The notes: generated by a model from the sequence alone, not told the origin. A DNA stretch of 64,000 bases from Pythium myriotylum (GCA_023091665.1 JALJCQ010000017.1:434001-498000), one strand, 5' to 3'. Numbered from the stretch's first letter, positions 10,088 through 21,015 are shown. Made by a program: numbers and translations.

Positions 10088-11106
10088 CCCTTCGAGTCCG
10101 GAAGTGCAAATTTGCACCAAAAATTGAAACAAAATTTGAAAATATTTCGTTTTTTGTGTCAGGAACCCCTTTCACCCCCACAATTGTCAAAAATTCTTGT
10201 TCTTGGCAACGAGACGAATCGAATGGTGAAAGAACCTTCTCGAAATTCGCTGTGGATCAGGAGATCTCGCATCCGTGTCAGACCATCCGTGTGTACGCCG
10301 ATTGGAAATGGAGGAAGAGAGCTATCGACGATGTACTTGTTGTGTGCTGGATGGACAACGGTCCCGTTCAGCTTCTGTCGACAATTCACAGGGTTGATGG
10401 CGTTGAATGGTTTGTAGCGAGGAATCGCCGTCGGCCACGTGAGACATCAACGAATGCCGCCACGGTAAGACGAGTGTTTGGTCAGGCAAGTCGTATGGTG
10501 CTTCGGATTCCCAAGATTGTAGACGACGACAATCACTACATGAATGGCGTCGACCTTGCCGATCAATATCGAAGCTACTACTCGCTACAGCTCATCTCGT
10601 CGCGCACGTGGCTGCCGTTGTTCTACTGGCTCGTTGACACTGCCCTCACAAACGCGTACCTCATCTTCAAGTCAGTGCAACCCGACATGACGCACAAAGA
10701 ATTTCGTCTCCTGGTTGCATGGGTATTGATGATGGCGTCTCCTGGTTGCATGGGCATTGATGATGGATAGTGCTGCAGCAGGAAAGCCAAAGACGCGGAA
10801 GCGATCGAGGTCGTCGCTCGATTCGCTGCAGCAACCAGGACCACCACATCGAGTCTACGTCACAAGCAACAACTCCCAGCTCCCTGCAAAAAGACTAGTA
10901 CCAGCAGCACATTGCCCACGATTCGTAGAAGGCCGTCTCCGATGTCTACTCTGTCGGGTCAACGACTTCTGCAAGGTGCCATTGTGCATGTCGAAGAAGC
11001 GGAATTGCTTTTTGCAATTTCACAAAATTGAAATGTAGCTGATTTGACTTGATTTTAGTTTTGGTAATGACCCGTCTCTAGCACGAGGATTGGCGGACTC
11101 GAAGGG
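10088..11106 (+). mobile_element. PiggyBac-type DNA transposon, internally deleted
   Basis: The ends carry a 13-bp inverted repeat, CCCTTCGAGTCCG at 10088-10100 and its reverse complement at 11094-11106. PiggyBac ends typically begin CCC. The flanks (GGAAT / ATCC) do not show a clean TTAA duplication, so the element is old or its ends have mutated. Only the C-terminal half of a piggyBac transposase lies between them. Confidence 0.65.
10156..11038 (+). pseudogene. PiggyBac transposase, C-terminal remnant
   Basis: The frame from about 10210 to 10770 reads CWMDNGPVQLLSTIHRVDG, then MNGVDLADQYRSYYSL and WLVDTALTNAYLIFK. This is the characteristic end of the DDE_Tnp_1_7 catalytic domain. A second frame, 10757-11038, encodes a Cys-rich tail (CPRFVEGRLRCLLCRVNDFC, then PLCM) corresponding to the terminal cysteine-rich finger of piggyBac transposases. 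The two are out of frame around a duplicated GGTTGCATGGGxATTGATGATGG motif at 10715-10768, so slippage or duplication broke the gene. The N-terminal half, with the first catalytic Asp residues, is missing. Non-functional. Confidence 0.7.
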
Positions 11107-11731
11107 ATCCAAGCGTGTCCCATGAAAGTCATTCAGTGACATTGTAGGCTCAGGATTCTGCCAAGCTCTGGTGAGCTGTTACGATCTACAGCGACTCATT
11201 CTTGATGCCGTGCAAGGCAGGATTGTCGTATACCTACGTCTCAATGCTCTTCCTGCTCCGCCTTAAGTAGATTCCCACGTTTCCACCGAGACGGCCGCAT
11301 CACATCTTGTTCTTCGACGGAGCTTCCGGAGGCAAACCCGAGCCTGGCGGCTCCGGATGGTCCAGAGTCCGCATCCACGGTACTGCTCGTCAACGACTGC
11401 TTCAAACACATGCAAGCTCACCACTTGCATCTGATCGTTCCCAACTGTCCACACGCCATCTTGGATCTTTCCGGATACAATCGCTATCATCCGGATCACC
11501 AGAACCATAACATTACCGGCCATTTGCAACCAAGGTTGTATTTCTGAAAATCCGGCGATTTGATTGGCTGTGGTCACGGTACCAACACGTGGTTGTGCTT
11601 GAACTGTGCTCTGAAGTGCAGTTCGGGTTGCAACTTTCGTTGCATCGAGCGTGTGATTCTGCGCCACGGATTGCAACCGCGCGCTATACAACACGCGCAC
11701 AGCGGGTTGCACAAATCGCCGCGCCGAGAAA
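11107..11731. other. Intergenic region with a small RNase H-like relic
   Basis: On the plus strand at about 11305-11375 the sequence reads FFDGASGGKPEPGGSGW. This resembles the N-terminal RNase H motif (FFDGASRGNPGPGG) carried by oomycete LINEs. The frame then degenerates. No other coding sequence is recognised up to the Crypton element. Confidence 0.4.
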
Positions 11732-13595
11732 ATGGATCCGCATCGATACAAGTCCTGCCTCGTCCAGTTCATGTCGTACCGGGATGGAAAGCGGTACGAC
11801 AAGGACTCGGTATTCACGCAAGCGCAGCTGCTCTCTATCATTCCCGATGATCTATGCAAGTGGTTCAATTACCGCGCGTACCATTCGCCATTACCGGACG
11901 AGTCGATGAAGCCCGTCCACGCTCGTGCTTCCTCGATTGAGTTCGCGAAGAAGGCCATTTCATCGTTCATGCCGCGTCAACGAGTGGCATGGGATTCGGT
12001 GCGACAGGAAGGCAACCCAACCCGCTCTGATGAAGTGAACAAATTGATCAAGAAGATAAAAAAAATCAGAGGTGCGGAAGGAAGGAGCGCCGACGTCAAC
12101 CAGGCGACCGATCGAGTATGATGAATTTATGTCCATGCTCACCTTGCTTCACGATCCAACTTCCAAGCCGTACATTCGCTACAAAGTCTCAAGCGTTCTT
12201 ACAATGCAATGGCATCTTATGGCGCGGATCGACGACATGATCAAGCTCAAGTTCGCTAACCTATCCCCGAGTCAGAACGACAATGGCACAATTACGTGTC
12301 AAATGCGCTGGTCCAAGAATATCACTGAAGAACGTGATGCTCCGACGCAGATTGTGTTCGGAAGTCTTGATCCCCGCGTCTGCCCGCTACTCAATCTCGC
12401 TATCTACATCGAGACGACAGCGAGCATTGCTAGCTCTGATTTTGTATTTGGAAATCCCAACGATGGAGATCGAGTAGTACGTCGGGTACTCAGTGGTTTA
12501 CTTAAGGATGATCGTTTCCAGAGTGCCAAGAGTGGTGGGATAGGGACACACAGTCTACGCAAGGGAGCGGCAACGTACGCATCACGCTGTGGGGTTCCAC
12601 GAGAGTACATCAACCGTCGAGGTCGTTGGCGCACCCGAAAGGCAGTTGTCGACATCTATATTGACAACACACTACCCTATCCAGATGCTGTTGCTGCGAG
12701 TGCGCTCGCTGGTCCGCTCGGACCGTGCTGCTACAAACTCAAGAGCGGTATTCAGAGCGTCACAGACCAGTTCCTCGTGGAGTGCGTCGGGCCAAGCACA
12801 CAAGCAGTGCTGGGCGATCGTGTTGCCAAGACGTTGGCGCGGACGTTGCTGTAGGCTTCTCTTCTACCACAGGCCAGCTTCGAGTTTGAAGTACTGCCTG
12901 CATCTCTTGCTGAGCGCGTTCGTAGCTCATACATCCGTCATGGTGGCAATCCAAGCCTGAATCCTATCGAACGTGTACCACTTCACGTTGCTGGACAAGG
13001 CGACCAACTCCAGCTGATCGAGCTACGTGACAGTGTCGATGATGTCGCATGCACAGAGATCGCGGGAGGAATCAGTTCATCCGCCAGAGAGGTCACGGCG
13101 CTGCACGCGCAGTTTTTCAGTCTGAAGCGCCAAATGACAGACGTGATGAACGAGCTTCTTCGCATCAAGATGGAGATGCAGCGCCAACACCAGCGCACAC
13201 ATCAAGTGCTGAAGCGGATTGCACTTCAGCCAGTGACACGTCCAGTCCAGCACCTGTCTACTGACGGCGCCCATGAACCAGCTCATCCGCCGTCGAGACT
13301 GTCTCGGCGCCCAAGCAATCTGTACGAACTGTGGCACGAGTATGAGTTTGGCTTGAACGGCCAAAAGCCGGCAAAGGACTACACATCGAGCGAACGAGGT
13401 GCAAACAAGTTTGCATACTCACGCCGGAAGGTCTTCTGGGACACAGTCTCCGGTCTAGTTCGTGCCGGCTTCACCAGCGATGTTGCCATTGACAAAGTCT
13501 ACGCGGCGTATGGCAACCAGACGTCCGTGACAGCAATTCTCGCATCCCTTCGTCGAGATCGTGGACATGGTGGCCATCCATCTCTGACTGTTTGA
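11732..13595 (+). pseudogene. Crypton-type tyrosine recombinase with GCR1-like C-terminal domain, frameshifted and with a stop
   Basis: The first frame (11732 to about 12060) encodes an N-terminal DNA-binding/SAM-like region. A one-base shift at an A-run near 12058-12065 leads into the catalytic frame 12072-12854. That frame has the tyrosine-recombinase residues Arg (LMARIDDMIKL), His-x-x-Arg (THSLRKGAA), Trp (RGRW) and a candidate nucleophilic Tyr (VVDIYIDN). The UAG at 12852-12854 is followed, in the same frame, by open sequence to 13595. That part includes a coiled-coil segment and a C-terminal domain (LYELWHEYEFGLNGQKPA) like the GCR1_C DNA-binding domain found in fungal and oomycete Cryptons. 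Cryptons move by recombination and leave no long terminal repeats, so ends cannot be set by eye. The two lesions suggest an inactive copy. Confidence 0.75.
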
Positions 13596-13694
13596 ATCCA
13601 ACTGCATTATTAACCAATCAAATCACGTAGCACAGTGGGTTGCACAGCTGGCGGATATTTTGACATTTCCACCAATCTGTCTTTCTCTCTGTCT

Positions 13695-13713
13695 CCCCCC
13701 CCCCCCCCCCCCC
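13695..13713. repeat. Poly-C tract (19 C)
   Basis: An uninterrupted run of 19 cytosines, directly upstream of the DinB-like gene. Length may be unstable or mis-called. Confidence 0.9.
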
Positions 13714-13749
13714 ATCAGACAAAGGTCTCCCCCTCGTACCAATCTGACC

Positions 13750-14274
13750 ATGGCGCTTGACCGCCAGCAGCTCTTGATGATGGCGCGTTATCACGTCTGG
13801 TCGACGCATCGATTGCTGGTCGCCGTGGAGGCTCTAGACGACGAGGCGTATCGTCGGGACGTTGGGATCTTCTTCCGAAGCGTCCACGGCACGCTCAACC
13901 ACCTACTCATTACCGAGCACGAGATATGGTTACCGCTGATCCAGGATGGCCAGTCGCCACGGGATATCGCGCTCGACGCCGAGATCGAGCATGATCGTCA
14001 GGCGCTCGCAACCAAGCTGCGCACGAGCGCCGAGGGCTGGCTACCGCTGCTTGAGCGCTGCGACGACGAGACGCTTATGGGTGACCTATCATTCTCGGAT
14101 CGGAAAGGCAACCCCTTACGAGCTTCGTTTGTCGGTACGATGACCCACGTGTTCAACCACGGGACCCATCACCGTGGGCAAATCACCGCGGCGTTGACGA
14201 TCCTCGGCCACAAGTGTCCCGAGCTCGACCTCTTTTACATGCTGCTAGAGCGTGCGGCACCCGATGCAAGATGA
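13750..14274 (+). CDS. DinB/YfiT-type four-helix metal-binding protein
   Basis: A single-exon frame of 174 residues beginning MALDRQQLLMMARYHVWSTH. The DinB-like superfamily signature is visible: an N-terminal 'ARYHxWST' helix, TLNHLLITEHEIW with the first metal-binding His, and MTHVFNHGTHHRGQITAAL carrying the His-x-x-x-His pair. Members are mostly bacterial thiol-dependent or uncharacterised metalloenzymes; the substrate cannot be inferred. It has no intron and is flanked by transposon debris, so bacterial ancestry by transfer is possible, though DinB proteins do occur in some oomycetes. Start: first ATG after the poly-C tract. The frame is open a further 30 codons upstream through that tract, which is unlikely to be translated. 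Confidence 0.75.
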   Translation: MALDRQQLLMMARYHVWSTHRLLVAVEALDDEAYRRDVGIFFRSVHGTLNHLLITEHEIWLPLIQDGQSPRDIALDAEIEHDRQALATKLRTSAEGWLPLLERCDDETLMGDLSFSDRKGNPLRASFVGTMTHVFNHGTHHRGQITAALTILGHKCPELDLFYMLLERAAPDAR

Positions 14275-14954
14275 GTTCGAGCCACGTGACATGCACAGCG
14301 CCAGTATGAGTGGTGATGAGTTCGAAATCAGAACTGAGATGCAGAGTAGCAGCAGGACGCTCGCATAAATTTTCTTTGATTTCTTTGAAATCATGTGAGA
14401 CCTGTGGAATGCAAATCTTTAGCCTACGACGTCTCCGGGCTGCTGCTGGATGTCAGCGGCGGGTAGTTGTTTGAGGTTATCGCGGACGCTCGCGGATAAG
14501 TAGACGAATGCGCTCTTATATATAAGAGCGCATTCGTACAGCAGGAACCCCGCAGATTGATAAACGTGAATCTGACCTGACGGAACGGTGGTCCACCTGC
14601 AGCTACAAGACGTCCTGTAGCGCGTTGATCTCGAATTTTCTCCAATTCTGCACTTTTCAGACAATTCAGTGCTGCGAGATATCTCTCACCTGTTGCCGGA
14701 AGTTCGGCGGCGGGCTCCGCTGTATCAATGACTGGGACAGGATGGCGTATATCGGCTAGCTGGTCTACTGGGCCTACTCGGGCCTCTTAGGAGTCTATGG
14801 CTGGGGAATTCCAGCTCATGGTGGCGCATGGATGGCCGAATACCTCTACTAGGTCAACCTGAATGCCGCATCCTTTCATCAATGAATACGGCGAAGACAA
14901 ATGCAGAGGTCGCTACAATCATAGGTCACCAAGACTGAGTAACACATGCGCAGA
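14275..14954. other. Non-coding region between DinB gene and coiled-coil fragment
   Basis: No gene is recognised. It contains a perfect 17-bp-arm palindrome at 14504-14537 and otherwise featureless sequence. Confidence 0.4.
14504..14537. repeat. Perfect palindrome, 17-bp arms, no spacer
   Basis: Arms 14504-14520 and 14521-14537 are exact reverse complements meeting at TATA/TATA. Part of the scattered short-palindrome set in this window. Confidence 0.95.
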
Positions 14955-15145
14955 AGGCTAACGCACAGCAAGATCGAGTTGCTTGAGAAGCAACTGTTCA
15001 AGCTTGAGCAGGACAACGCAATACTGCGGAACGAAGTCGTCGAGCTCGGAAAGATCACGAGCGATCTCTTCGACATGGCGCAGCAGCAACACGCCAAGAA
15101 GCAGCAGATCTTGCCGCAGTCCGACAAAGAAAGCGGGGTGAGAGA
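14955..15145 (+). pseudogene. Fragment of the coiled-coil gene (3' part)
   Basis: It encodes KIELLEKQLFKLEQDNAILR, VVELGKITSDLFDMAQQQ and KKQQILPQSDKE. This matches the last ~60 residues of the gene at 5655-6999 (KSLEEQLFKLQQDNELLR, VELGKIASDLMDMVEQQ, KQQILQQPDEE). It lacks the rest of the gene. Confidence 0.75.
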
Positions 15146-15331
15146 CAGCCCGCACGTGCTTGCAGTCACGCCAATCGCTCGGATACACGTCAAGCACCAT
15201 TATCTTATATACCTTGCCTTGTTTTCTCTTGTTTTCCTTTACGTATAATTACGTGGGGGGGTCTTGAACCATGCGCAGAAACGGCGTCACTAGCTTATGA
15301 ACATGTTCTCGCTCCTTGCAGCCTCGCTCGT

Positions 15332-16048
15332 TCATTTCTTTCCCTTCTACATATTCACATACACATCCCCGATATGTTAGCATTCGCTTGACGTGCTCGT
15401 TCAGAATAAACCAAACAAACCACCAAACGCACCTTCTTCTTCTTCTTCTTTGACGACTTGGATGAGGATCCTCCATTCTTGCTGGCTGCCGACGTCGTCG
15501 ACGCGGCCTCTTCGCTCGCATTGTCTCCGTCTCCGTCTTCGTTGTTATCGCCGCTGTCCGACGAGTCTTCTTTCGCGAGCTTGGGCGGTGGCGGCGGCGC
15601 CGTCGCCGTCGCCGCCTGGAGCGTCTTCTGCAGCTCGGGCGGCGGCGGCGACGGCCGCGGGGGCATCATCTTGGAGAGCATTTGGTTCGACTTGGTGGTC
15701 TTGAGCACCTTGAGCTTCTTGAACTCGTCGTCGTCGTCATTCGTTTGCACGGGCGCCGTCTCGCTGCGCACTGGGGACTTTGGCGGCTTGGGCGCCTGGT
15801 CGCCGTCTTCCTTGTGCTTGTGCGCGTCGCTGCCGTTGGAGATGGACGCGGACGTGAGCGGCTTGGCGTAGTGGCCGTTCTGCTTGGCTTTGGCCTCGGC
15901 CGCGTCCCTAGAGAAAGAACGAGAGAGAGGTGAGAGCTCAAGAGAAAGCGAGAGGCGCAAGAGACGCGACGACGTACGTGGGGCGCTTGGCGAGCAGCGC
16001 GGCGCGGTCCTCGAAGCGCTCTTCTTCTCTTGACCAGCAGCAGCCCAT
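15332..16048 (-). CDS. Putative N-myristoylated acidic/Lys-rich protein, three exons
   Basis: Exon 1 (15978-16048) begins MGCCWSREEERFEDRAALL. The Gly2 and following Cys pair are a classic N-myristoylation/palmitoylation signal, suggesting a membrane-peripheral protein. A 70-nt intron (15908-15977, GTACGT...CTAG) joins it to exon 2 (15433-15907). Exon 2 is disordered, with proline runs, acidic Ser/Asp stretches and a terminal Lys run. A GTGCGT donor at 15432 and a GCTAAC branch followed by TAG at 15347 suggest a last exon of four codons plus stop (15332-15346). If that intron is not used, translation continues to a stop at 15355. About 186 residues. No family or function recognised. Confidence 0.6.
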
Positions 16049-17071
16049 GGCGCTCGGAAGGCGGCAGGTCGGATTATGGATTATGAGGCTCAGGAGACAG
16101 AGCCCCTCTCTCGGGACACTTCCCAACGCTTGAAGATCGATCGAGTGGGGTCATTCGTATGCATTGTCACAGGTCACGCACCAAGTGCAAAAGTATACTC
16201 TACAACATGAAATAAGAAGGTCGTGTCGTGGGAGGTATGTGTTTGTAGAGGTTTCGGGACGGTTCTGAATATCAGTTAAGAAAGGTTCAGTGCCCCCGGC
16301 CCGAAACGAGAGGCCGTCTTTGAAAGCGACCCACAGCGGCCGGGAGAGATCGCGATCTTGCAGACCGCGCGGAGAAATCGCGCGAGCCGTCGACTGTCGA
16401 AGGCCGCGCGCGCGACCAGAAGGCCGGCGCGCCGAGCACCACGCGACGGAGCAGCCAGATCGTCGTGGGGTCGTACGAGCGCCGCAGGAGGGAGTGACAT
16501 TCACGCACTTTAGTGACGGCTCCCACGCCCTGTCGCAGAGGGACAACGGGGGGGGGGGGCCTCGAGTCATGGCTACACTTCAGGATCCGTTCAGCTCGCC
16601 CCCCTCCCCCCCTTCCCCCCGATCCTCTCATGAAGAAGAGCCAGAAGGTTTAGACGTTCGACAGTCGCATCGTTGTCTCGGAAAAAAAGCGATCGCCACG
16701 GACGGCGCGTTGGATCGGTTTTTATGTGGTGCCAAGCGAAGCTACACCGCGAATTTTTCATTTTTGTTTTTCTGTCCCAGTGATCCCGTGAGTTTCCCAG
16801 TGGAGTGTCCTTTCATGGGGGGAAATACTGTATGAAGCTGCTGCCGACCACTTTCTGGAGAGACCAGAACGGTCATGGACGAACCGAACAGAAAACGGTC
16901 CCTGGATGGTGGGATATGAGCATGGGGGAACTCGCGTCACTTGATTCCTACCTACATCTCTGTTCTTGTGTTGGGGCTGTTCGATGGTCCAAGACAAGTG
17001 CAGAGATGGGTAACCGCGTTACTGATTGTGAGGTATTGTACCATTCCCTGTCAGACGAATCCCCCTCCCCT

Positions 17072-17105
17072 CCCCCCCCCCCCCCCCCCCCCCACACACA
17101 CACAC
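17072..17105. repeat. C22 homopolymer followed by (CA)n
   Basis: Twenty-two consecutive C at 17072-17093 run directly into ACACACACAC. A microsatellite, likely length-variable. Confidence 0.9.
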
Positions 17106-17765
17106 AAGCTATTATGGTCAACAGGATGAGCTCAATAGACTTCACTAGCATCATGATCACCTGGTGCGATATACGACAGTTTCAAGATGGCAGTGCCCCA
17201 TACAAAAGCAGTTACGCAATTTTGGCCACCGTGTCCATCTAGCAGCCGATGCGAGGTCTATTTCGGAGTGTCATTTCTCTTGAAAGGCACAACACTTCGC
17301 AAGTGATTAAGGCACGTGTAAAGACGTCCATTGGAGCGACTTTCAATACATTTTTCATCGGCGCGCCAGATCACAAGACTTAGAACTGTTGTATTTTTGG
17401 AAAGATGATTTCGTGACAACTTCCTCGTTGACGAGGAACCAGAAGTGAATGCCATGTTTGCACAACCAGTGTGGGCCAGAATACAGAGTTCTTTGTAGTG
17501 GTCTGCAAACTCGCCTACAAACATGTTCTCATACTGTTGATCTCAACACACTCTAATCTGCTCAGTCTCTCAGGCACCACCAACTACTTTAGAATAAACT
17601 CTTCTATCCACCCGAGTTGATCAACACGACGTAGCCAGGGCGGAGTGGCAGATTGATTGGCCCACGGACTCAATTTTAATCTCAGGCGGTGGCGATTCCT
17701 CTGAATGGAGTGTTTTGAGTATTAGACCTGGGTCCAGTAAGTTTTTTCAGCAATAGCTATCGAAT

Positions 17766-17880
17766 ATGATGATGATGCAAATGAAGTCTATTGAGTTCAA
17801 CGAGTGTGAATCCTAATAGCTAGAGCAATGTTCGGTGTGGGTCCTGCTAGCGCTCACCGTAGTCGGTCTGGGTGGACCAC
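17766..17880. repeat. Interspersed repeat, probable LINE 3' end
   Basis: The string GAAGTCTATTGAGTTCAACG, followed by AGTGTGAATCCTAATAGCTA and the next ~50 bp, recurs almost unchanged at about 51893-51990. A short version occurs at 20524-20575. One side is bordered by GAT-type simple repeats, as expected for a non-LTR element's 3' tail on the minus strand. Confidence 0.6.
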
Positions 17881-18084
17881 CACGGACCGTCCGTGGTGGT
17901 CATGTGAACTCGAAGTTCTGGCCCCTGCATTGATCTGGAGTCGTCGGTAGTGGCATCTCCCGATGGCATGTTTGGCTTCTTTCGGTGTCACTATACTAAG
18001 AAGGTGAGCCATTTTCACTTCAAGGTCACTAAAGCAGCCCTTCTGCTCACAGATCTCCTCGAGGACATGCAGAATCTGGAGTTT

Positions 18085-18795
18085 TGAAACCAAAACACTG
18101 CAGCGTGCCGACCTAACGCTGGCGGACGCACGAGACGGGTTTGACGAGATCTTGATCGACTTTCTACACCTATCAGCTCGTCTAGGAAGCAGGGCTCCGA
18201 TCGTCGAATCCCCCGACTTTGAGTCAGCTGTCGTAAAGCTCCAATCCAGCAGAGAGAGCGATCTCACCAAGGGCGACACGAGGCCCTCAAACGCGTGCGC
18301 CGCATCACAAATGTACCAGTGGCAGCAAGCGCTGCCGCAACGAGAACACGCGTGTCTGCTGCGAAGAAGCCAGCGAACAAGAGCGCGGTAAAGAAGAGCA
18401 CCACGAAGAAGCGTGCTGGGACAGTGGCCTTGCCGTCACAGAATAGACGCCGTAGCCCTGAGCAACAGAAGGAGGCACTTAAGCAGCGTGCCCTTGATCG
18501 ATCCGAGAAGAAGTCCCAGTACGTTGACCTCCGGTGGCTACCAGCCACATCAGTGATGGTGGGGCGTTTATGCTCGAATACCAAGAATACGCTGGGCTAC
18601 TTTCGGAAGAGCATAACTGAGATGCTCGAGGTCCTCCTCTATCTCTGCCTCAATTGGGATCTTGTGACAGAAGAAGTTATCTCCACGGCGATTCGCACTG
18701 CTCGAGAGGGCAGCGACGACACCAGCGACGACGAGTCAGGCGTTGGAAGCGACGCTGGGAACGAAAGCGATGCCGCTACCAATGAGCTGCGATGA
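18085..18795 (+). pseudogene. hAT transposase relic (C-terminal half)
   Basis: Around 18091-18270 the plus strand reads LTLADARDGFDEILIDF and PIVESPDFESAVVKLQ. After a frame change near 18270-18300 it continues to YVDLRWLPATS and ITEMLEVLLYLCLNWDLV, the dimerisation domain (hATC) that ends hAT transposases. A second relic of the same family at 35000-35689 has YIDLRWIPPTSNEVERLFS. The usual 'SNxxERxFS' motif is degraded here, and the catalytic N-terminal half is missing. An acidic Ser/Asp tail follows. Inactive. Confidence 0.6.
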
Positions 18796-19435
18796 CGACG
18801 ATGAGGGAAGTGACATGGATACTTGCTAGGTAGTGTATTGCAATATATTGCGGACGCAGCAATATATTCTCCAATATATTGATATTGTTTCAATAATTGA
18901 TTGTTCCTGGCTGCGGACCACAATCCCTAAGCAATATATATTGGGAGATGGACGCAGGTCTGTAGCGAGCATGTGTCGGAGGTCAGAGTGGCCGTCGAGG
19001 GAGGTAGGGTGATTGGCGTGCGTGCTGGTTCGCGAGTTCATCGCGTAGGTGGTCAGCGCGTTCGCCATCGTGAGCTCCGATCGTGGGAGTTGGTGCCAGC
19101 GGCAGATGCCGAGGCGATCGGCTTGGGCGCGTGCTTGGTCGTAGAGACGGCGCAGATGAGGGCGACGCGGCGGGTGACGCGTGCGTAGGAGGCGAAGAAG
19201 AACGCCGTTGGAACCACCTACTTAATAGCTATCGAATATATTGGACGACCATTAAATTGTTGCGCAACACTGTTGGTACAGCAGGACTTACTTATTCATG
19301 GCCGTGGTCGTATTCGTTGTGACGTATGAGTGCGATATATGACGTGTGGCGTGTGGATATGTGCTCCCAACAGCTCGTACCTGTCATGCGACCTGCTCCT
19401 GACAAAGTCGACCGCGACCTTCATCAGCCGTCATA
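18796..19435. other. AT-rich repeat patch and unassigned sequence
   Basis: Between 18836 and 18950 the motif CAATATATT and its complement occur at least six times in both orientations. The sequence GGACGCAGGTCTGTAGCGAG at 18951-18970 recurs near 51986-52005. No gene is recognised up to the 3' end of the M13 pseudogene. Confidence 0.45.
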
Positions 19436-20826
19436 CTACCACAGGACGCACTTCCTCGCGGGATTCATCTTGCTGCCTACCTTGCACTGGAATGTCTTCG
19501 CGAAGTCAGCACTGTTGCTCATGACAACATTCACCCTAGCAGTGAAGATCGAGTGCGGGTCTGTCTGCAGACGATCCCGAATCCACGCATCAGTGGCCTT
19601 TGCGCACCATTCTTGACCAGCCGAGACGAAGAAAAGCTTGTCGATCTCTTCACGCGTCATACCGTCCGACGGCGTGTCAGGATTTTGCTGAAGCCAGTCT
19701 CGGAGCCCTTCAAACGCGAGCTTGAGACCGCCGTTGTCCGCAATGTTCTCGCCGAGCGTGAGGTTGCCATCAATATTGCCGATGACATTGCCCTTCATCC
19801 CCTTGACGACGTACTGGCTGTACTGCTCGTCGTACTCCTTTCGGTCGTCGTCCGTCCACCAGTTGGACCTGACACCGAGAGCATCATACTCTCGTCCTTG
19901 ATCATCGAAGCCATGGGACATCTCATGTCCGATAGTCAAACCGAGTGCACCGAAGTTCCGACCAGGATGGAAGGATGGACTGAAGAATGGGAGCTGTACA
20001 AAACCGGTGAAGATGAGGAACTTGTTCTCCAGCACATTGTACATGGCGTTTGCAATTCCCGGATCACCATTCCATAACGAGCGGTCGATTGGTTTCCCCA
20101 CTTTGGCGAGACCCGTCTCCCAATTGTATCTCTGGATCTTCTTGTAGTTGTCCAAAAAGGCTGTAGGCGTCAGTGTAAACGTGTAGTTCACTGGCTTATC
20201 TTGCTTCCCGACCATTGCTTTCATCAGCATGATCTTGCGCTCCGCTTGCACTCGCGTGGCGCTGTCGAGCCAGGTTTGCTTGGCGATGAGAGCAGCCATC
20301 ATGCGCTCGATGGGTTGTACCATCCGCATAATGTACTGCTAGGTCTGAACGCCGAGGGCTTCCGCGAAGTAGTACTCACTAACAAGATCGGGAAGCAGCT
20401 CGACGACCTGCCTACGGCAACGTGCTTCGTGATCTTCAGTTCCCCAGTAAGCGTCATCGTTCGCCATGAAGTCATCTCCCAGGTAGTAGCCATAGGTCGA
20501 TACATGCAAAAATGCGTAGTAGTATGATGATGATGATGATGATAAAGTCTATTGAGTTCAACTAGCGAATCCTAATGTACTTGATATCCTCGAGCGACAT
20601 GGCGTTCCAGAGCTGCTTCTCGACGCGATCGAAGTAGCCGATGGAGCTAAAGAAGGCGTACGAATCGGCCTTGAGTGCGCTCTTGGTTCGTACGCGCGCA
20701 CCCTCAGCCATCCCTTTGAAACCGATTGGGAATCGATCCACAGCGTCCTTGTAGCGCAGAGCCTCTACAGCACGGTACTCCTCGAGCGATGGATCGACTT
20801 TGAACAAAATGTCGTTAATGTTGATG
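19436..20826 (-). pseudogene. M13 metallopeptidase, copy 2, 5'-truncated and disrupted
   Basis: Collinear with the C-terminal two thirds of the intact M13 copies: ...DAVDRFPIGFKGMAEGARV, zinc motif HEMSH, ENIADNGG and terminal CVLW. Lesions: a UAG at 20339-20341 replacing a Gln codon; a ~50-bp repeat insertion at 20524-20575; loss of seven residues (RAQCMRE) near 19825; and loss of everything upstream of about residue 230. The 5' break coincides exactly with the 23-bp palindrome at 20804-20850. Non-functional. Confidence 0.85.
20524..20575 (-). repeat. Short LINE/SINE-like 3'-end insertion
   Basis: (ATG)n followed by AAAGTCTATTGAGTTCAACT and AGCGAATCCTAAT interrupts the M13 pseudogene between sequences that are contiguous in the intact copies. 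In minus orientation it reads as a short retroelement 3' end with an ATC-repeat tail. Related to 17766-17880 and 51885-51990. Confidence 0.65.
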
Positions 20827-20850
20827 ACATCAACATTAACGACATTTTGT
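20804..20850. repeat. Perfect fold-back palindrome at a gene breakpoint, 23-bp arms
   Basis: Arm 20804-20826 is M13 sequence. Arm 20828-20850 is its exact reverse complement after one spacer base. Coiled-coil-gene sequence follows immediately. It therefore sits exactly on a rearrangement junction. Confidence 0.95.
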
Positions 20851-21015
20851 GAGAAGCGCGACTGAGTGAGCGCATGGAGGAGTTCACATGTACCGGAGCA
20901 CGTTCAACGTCATGCGCGGCACGATCGACGTGGAGAACCACGTGGCGTGTACTGTGTACTTCACGCCATTCCCATCTACTAAATTTTATGGAGTTGGTGT
21001 GAGTACCACTCGGGT
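20851..21015 (+). pseudogene. Fragment of the coiled-coil gene including intron sequence
   Basis: It matches the end of exon 1 of the 5655-6999 gene (GAGCGCATGGAGGAG, then FNVMRGTIDVEN against LNGMRDTIDLEN). It continues into the homologous intron (GTTGGTG...GGGTTTCT). Retention of intron sequence shows DNA-level duplication rather than retroposition. Confidence 0.7.

Larger units (their letters stand above)
16049..18084. other. Long non-coding stretch with homopolymer and microsatellite tracts
   Basis: No convincing gene on either strand; open frames here are compositional (Pro/Gly/Arg-rich). It includes a G12 run (16548-16559), the C22/(CA)n tract at 17072-17105, and a repeat at 17766-17880 shared with 51885-51990. 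The first few hundred bases are presumably the promoter of the MGCC-type gene. Confidence 0.4.

Noticed and set aside
16151..16835. Overlapping open frames rich in Arg, Gly and Pro
   Set aside because: Composition-driven, no motif or splice pattern, next to G/C homopolymers.
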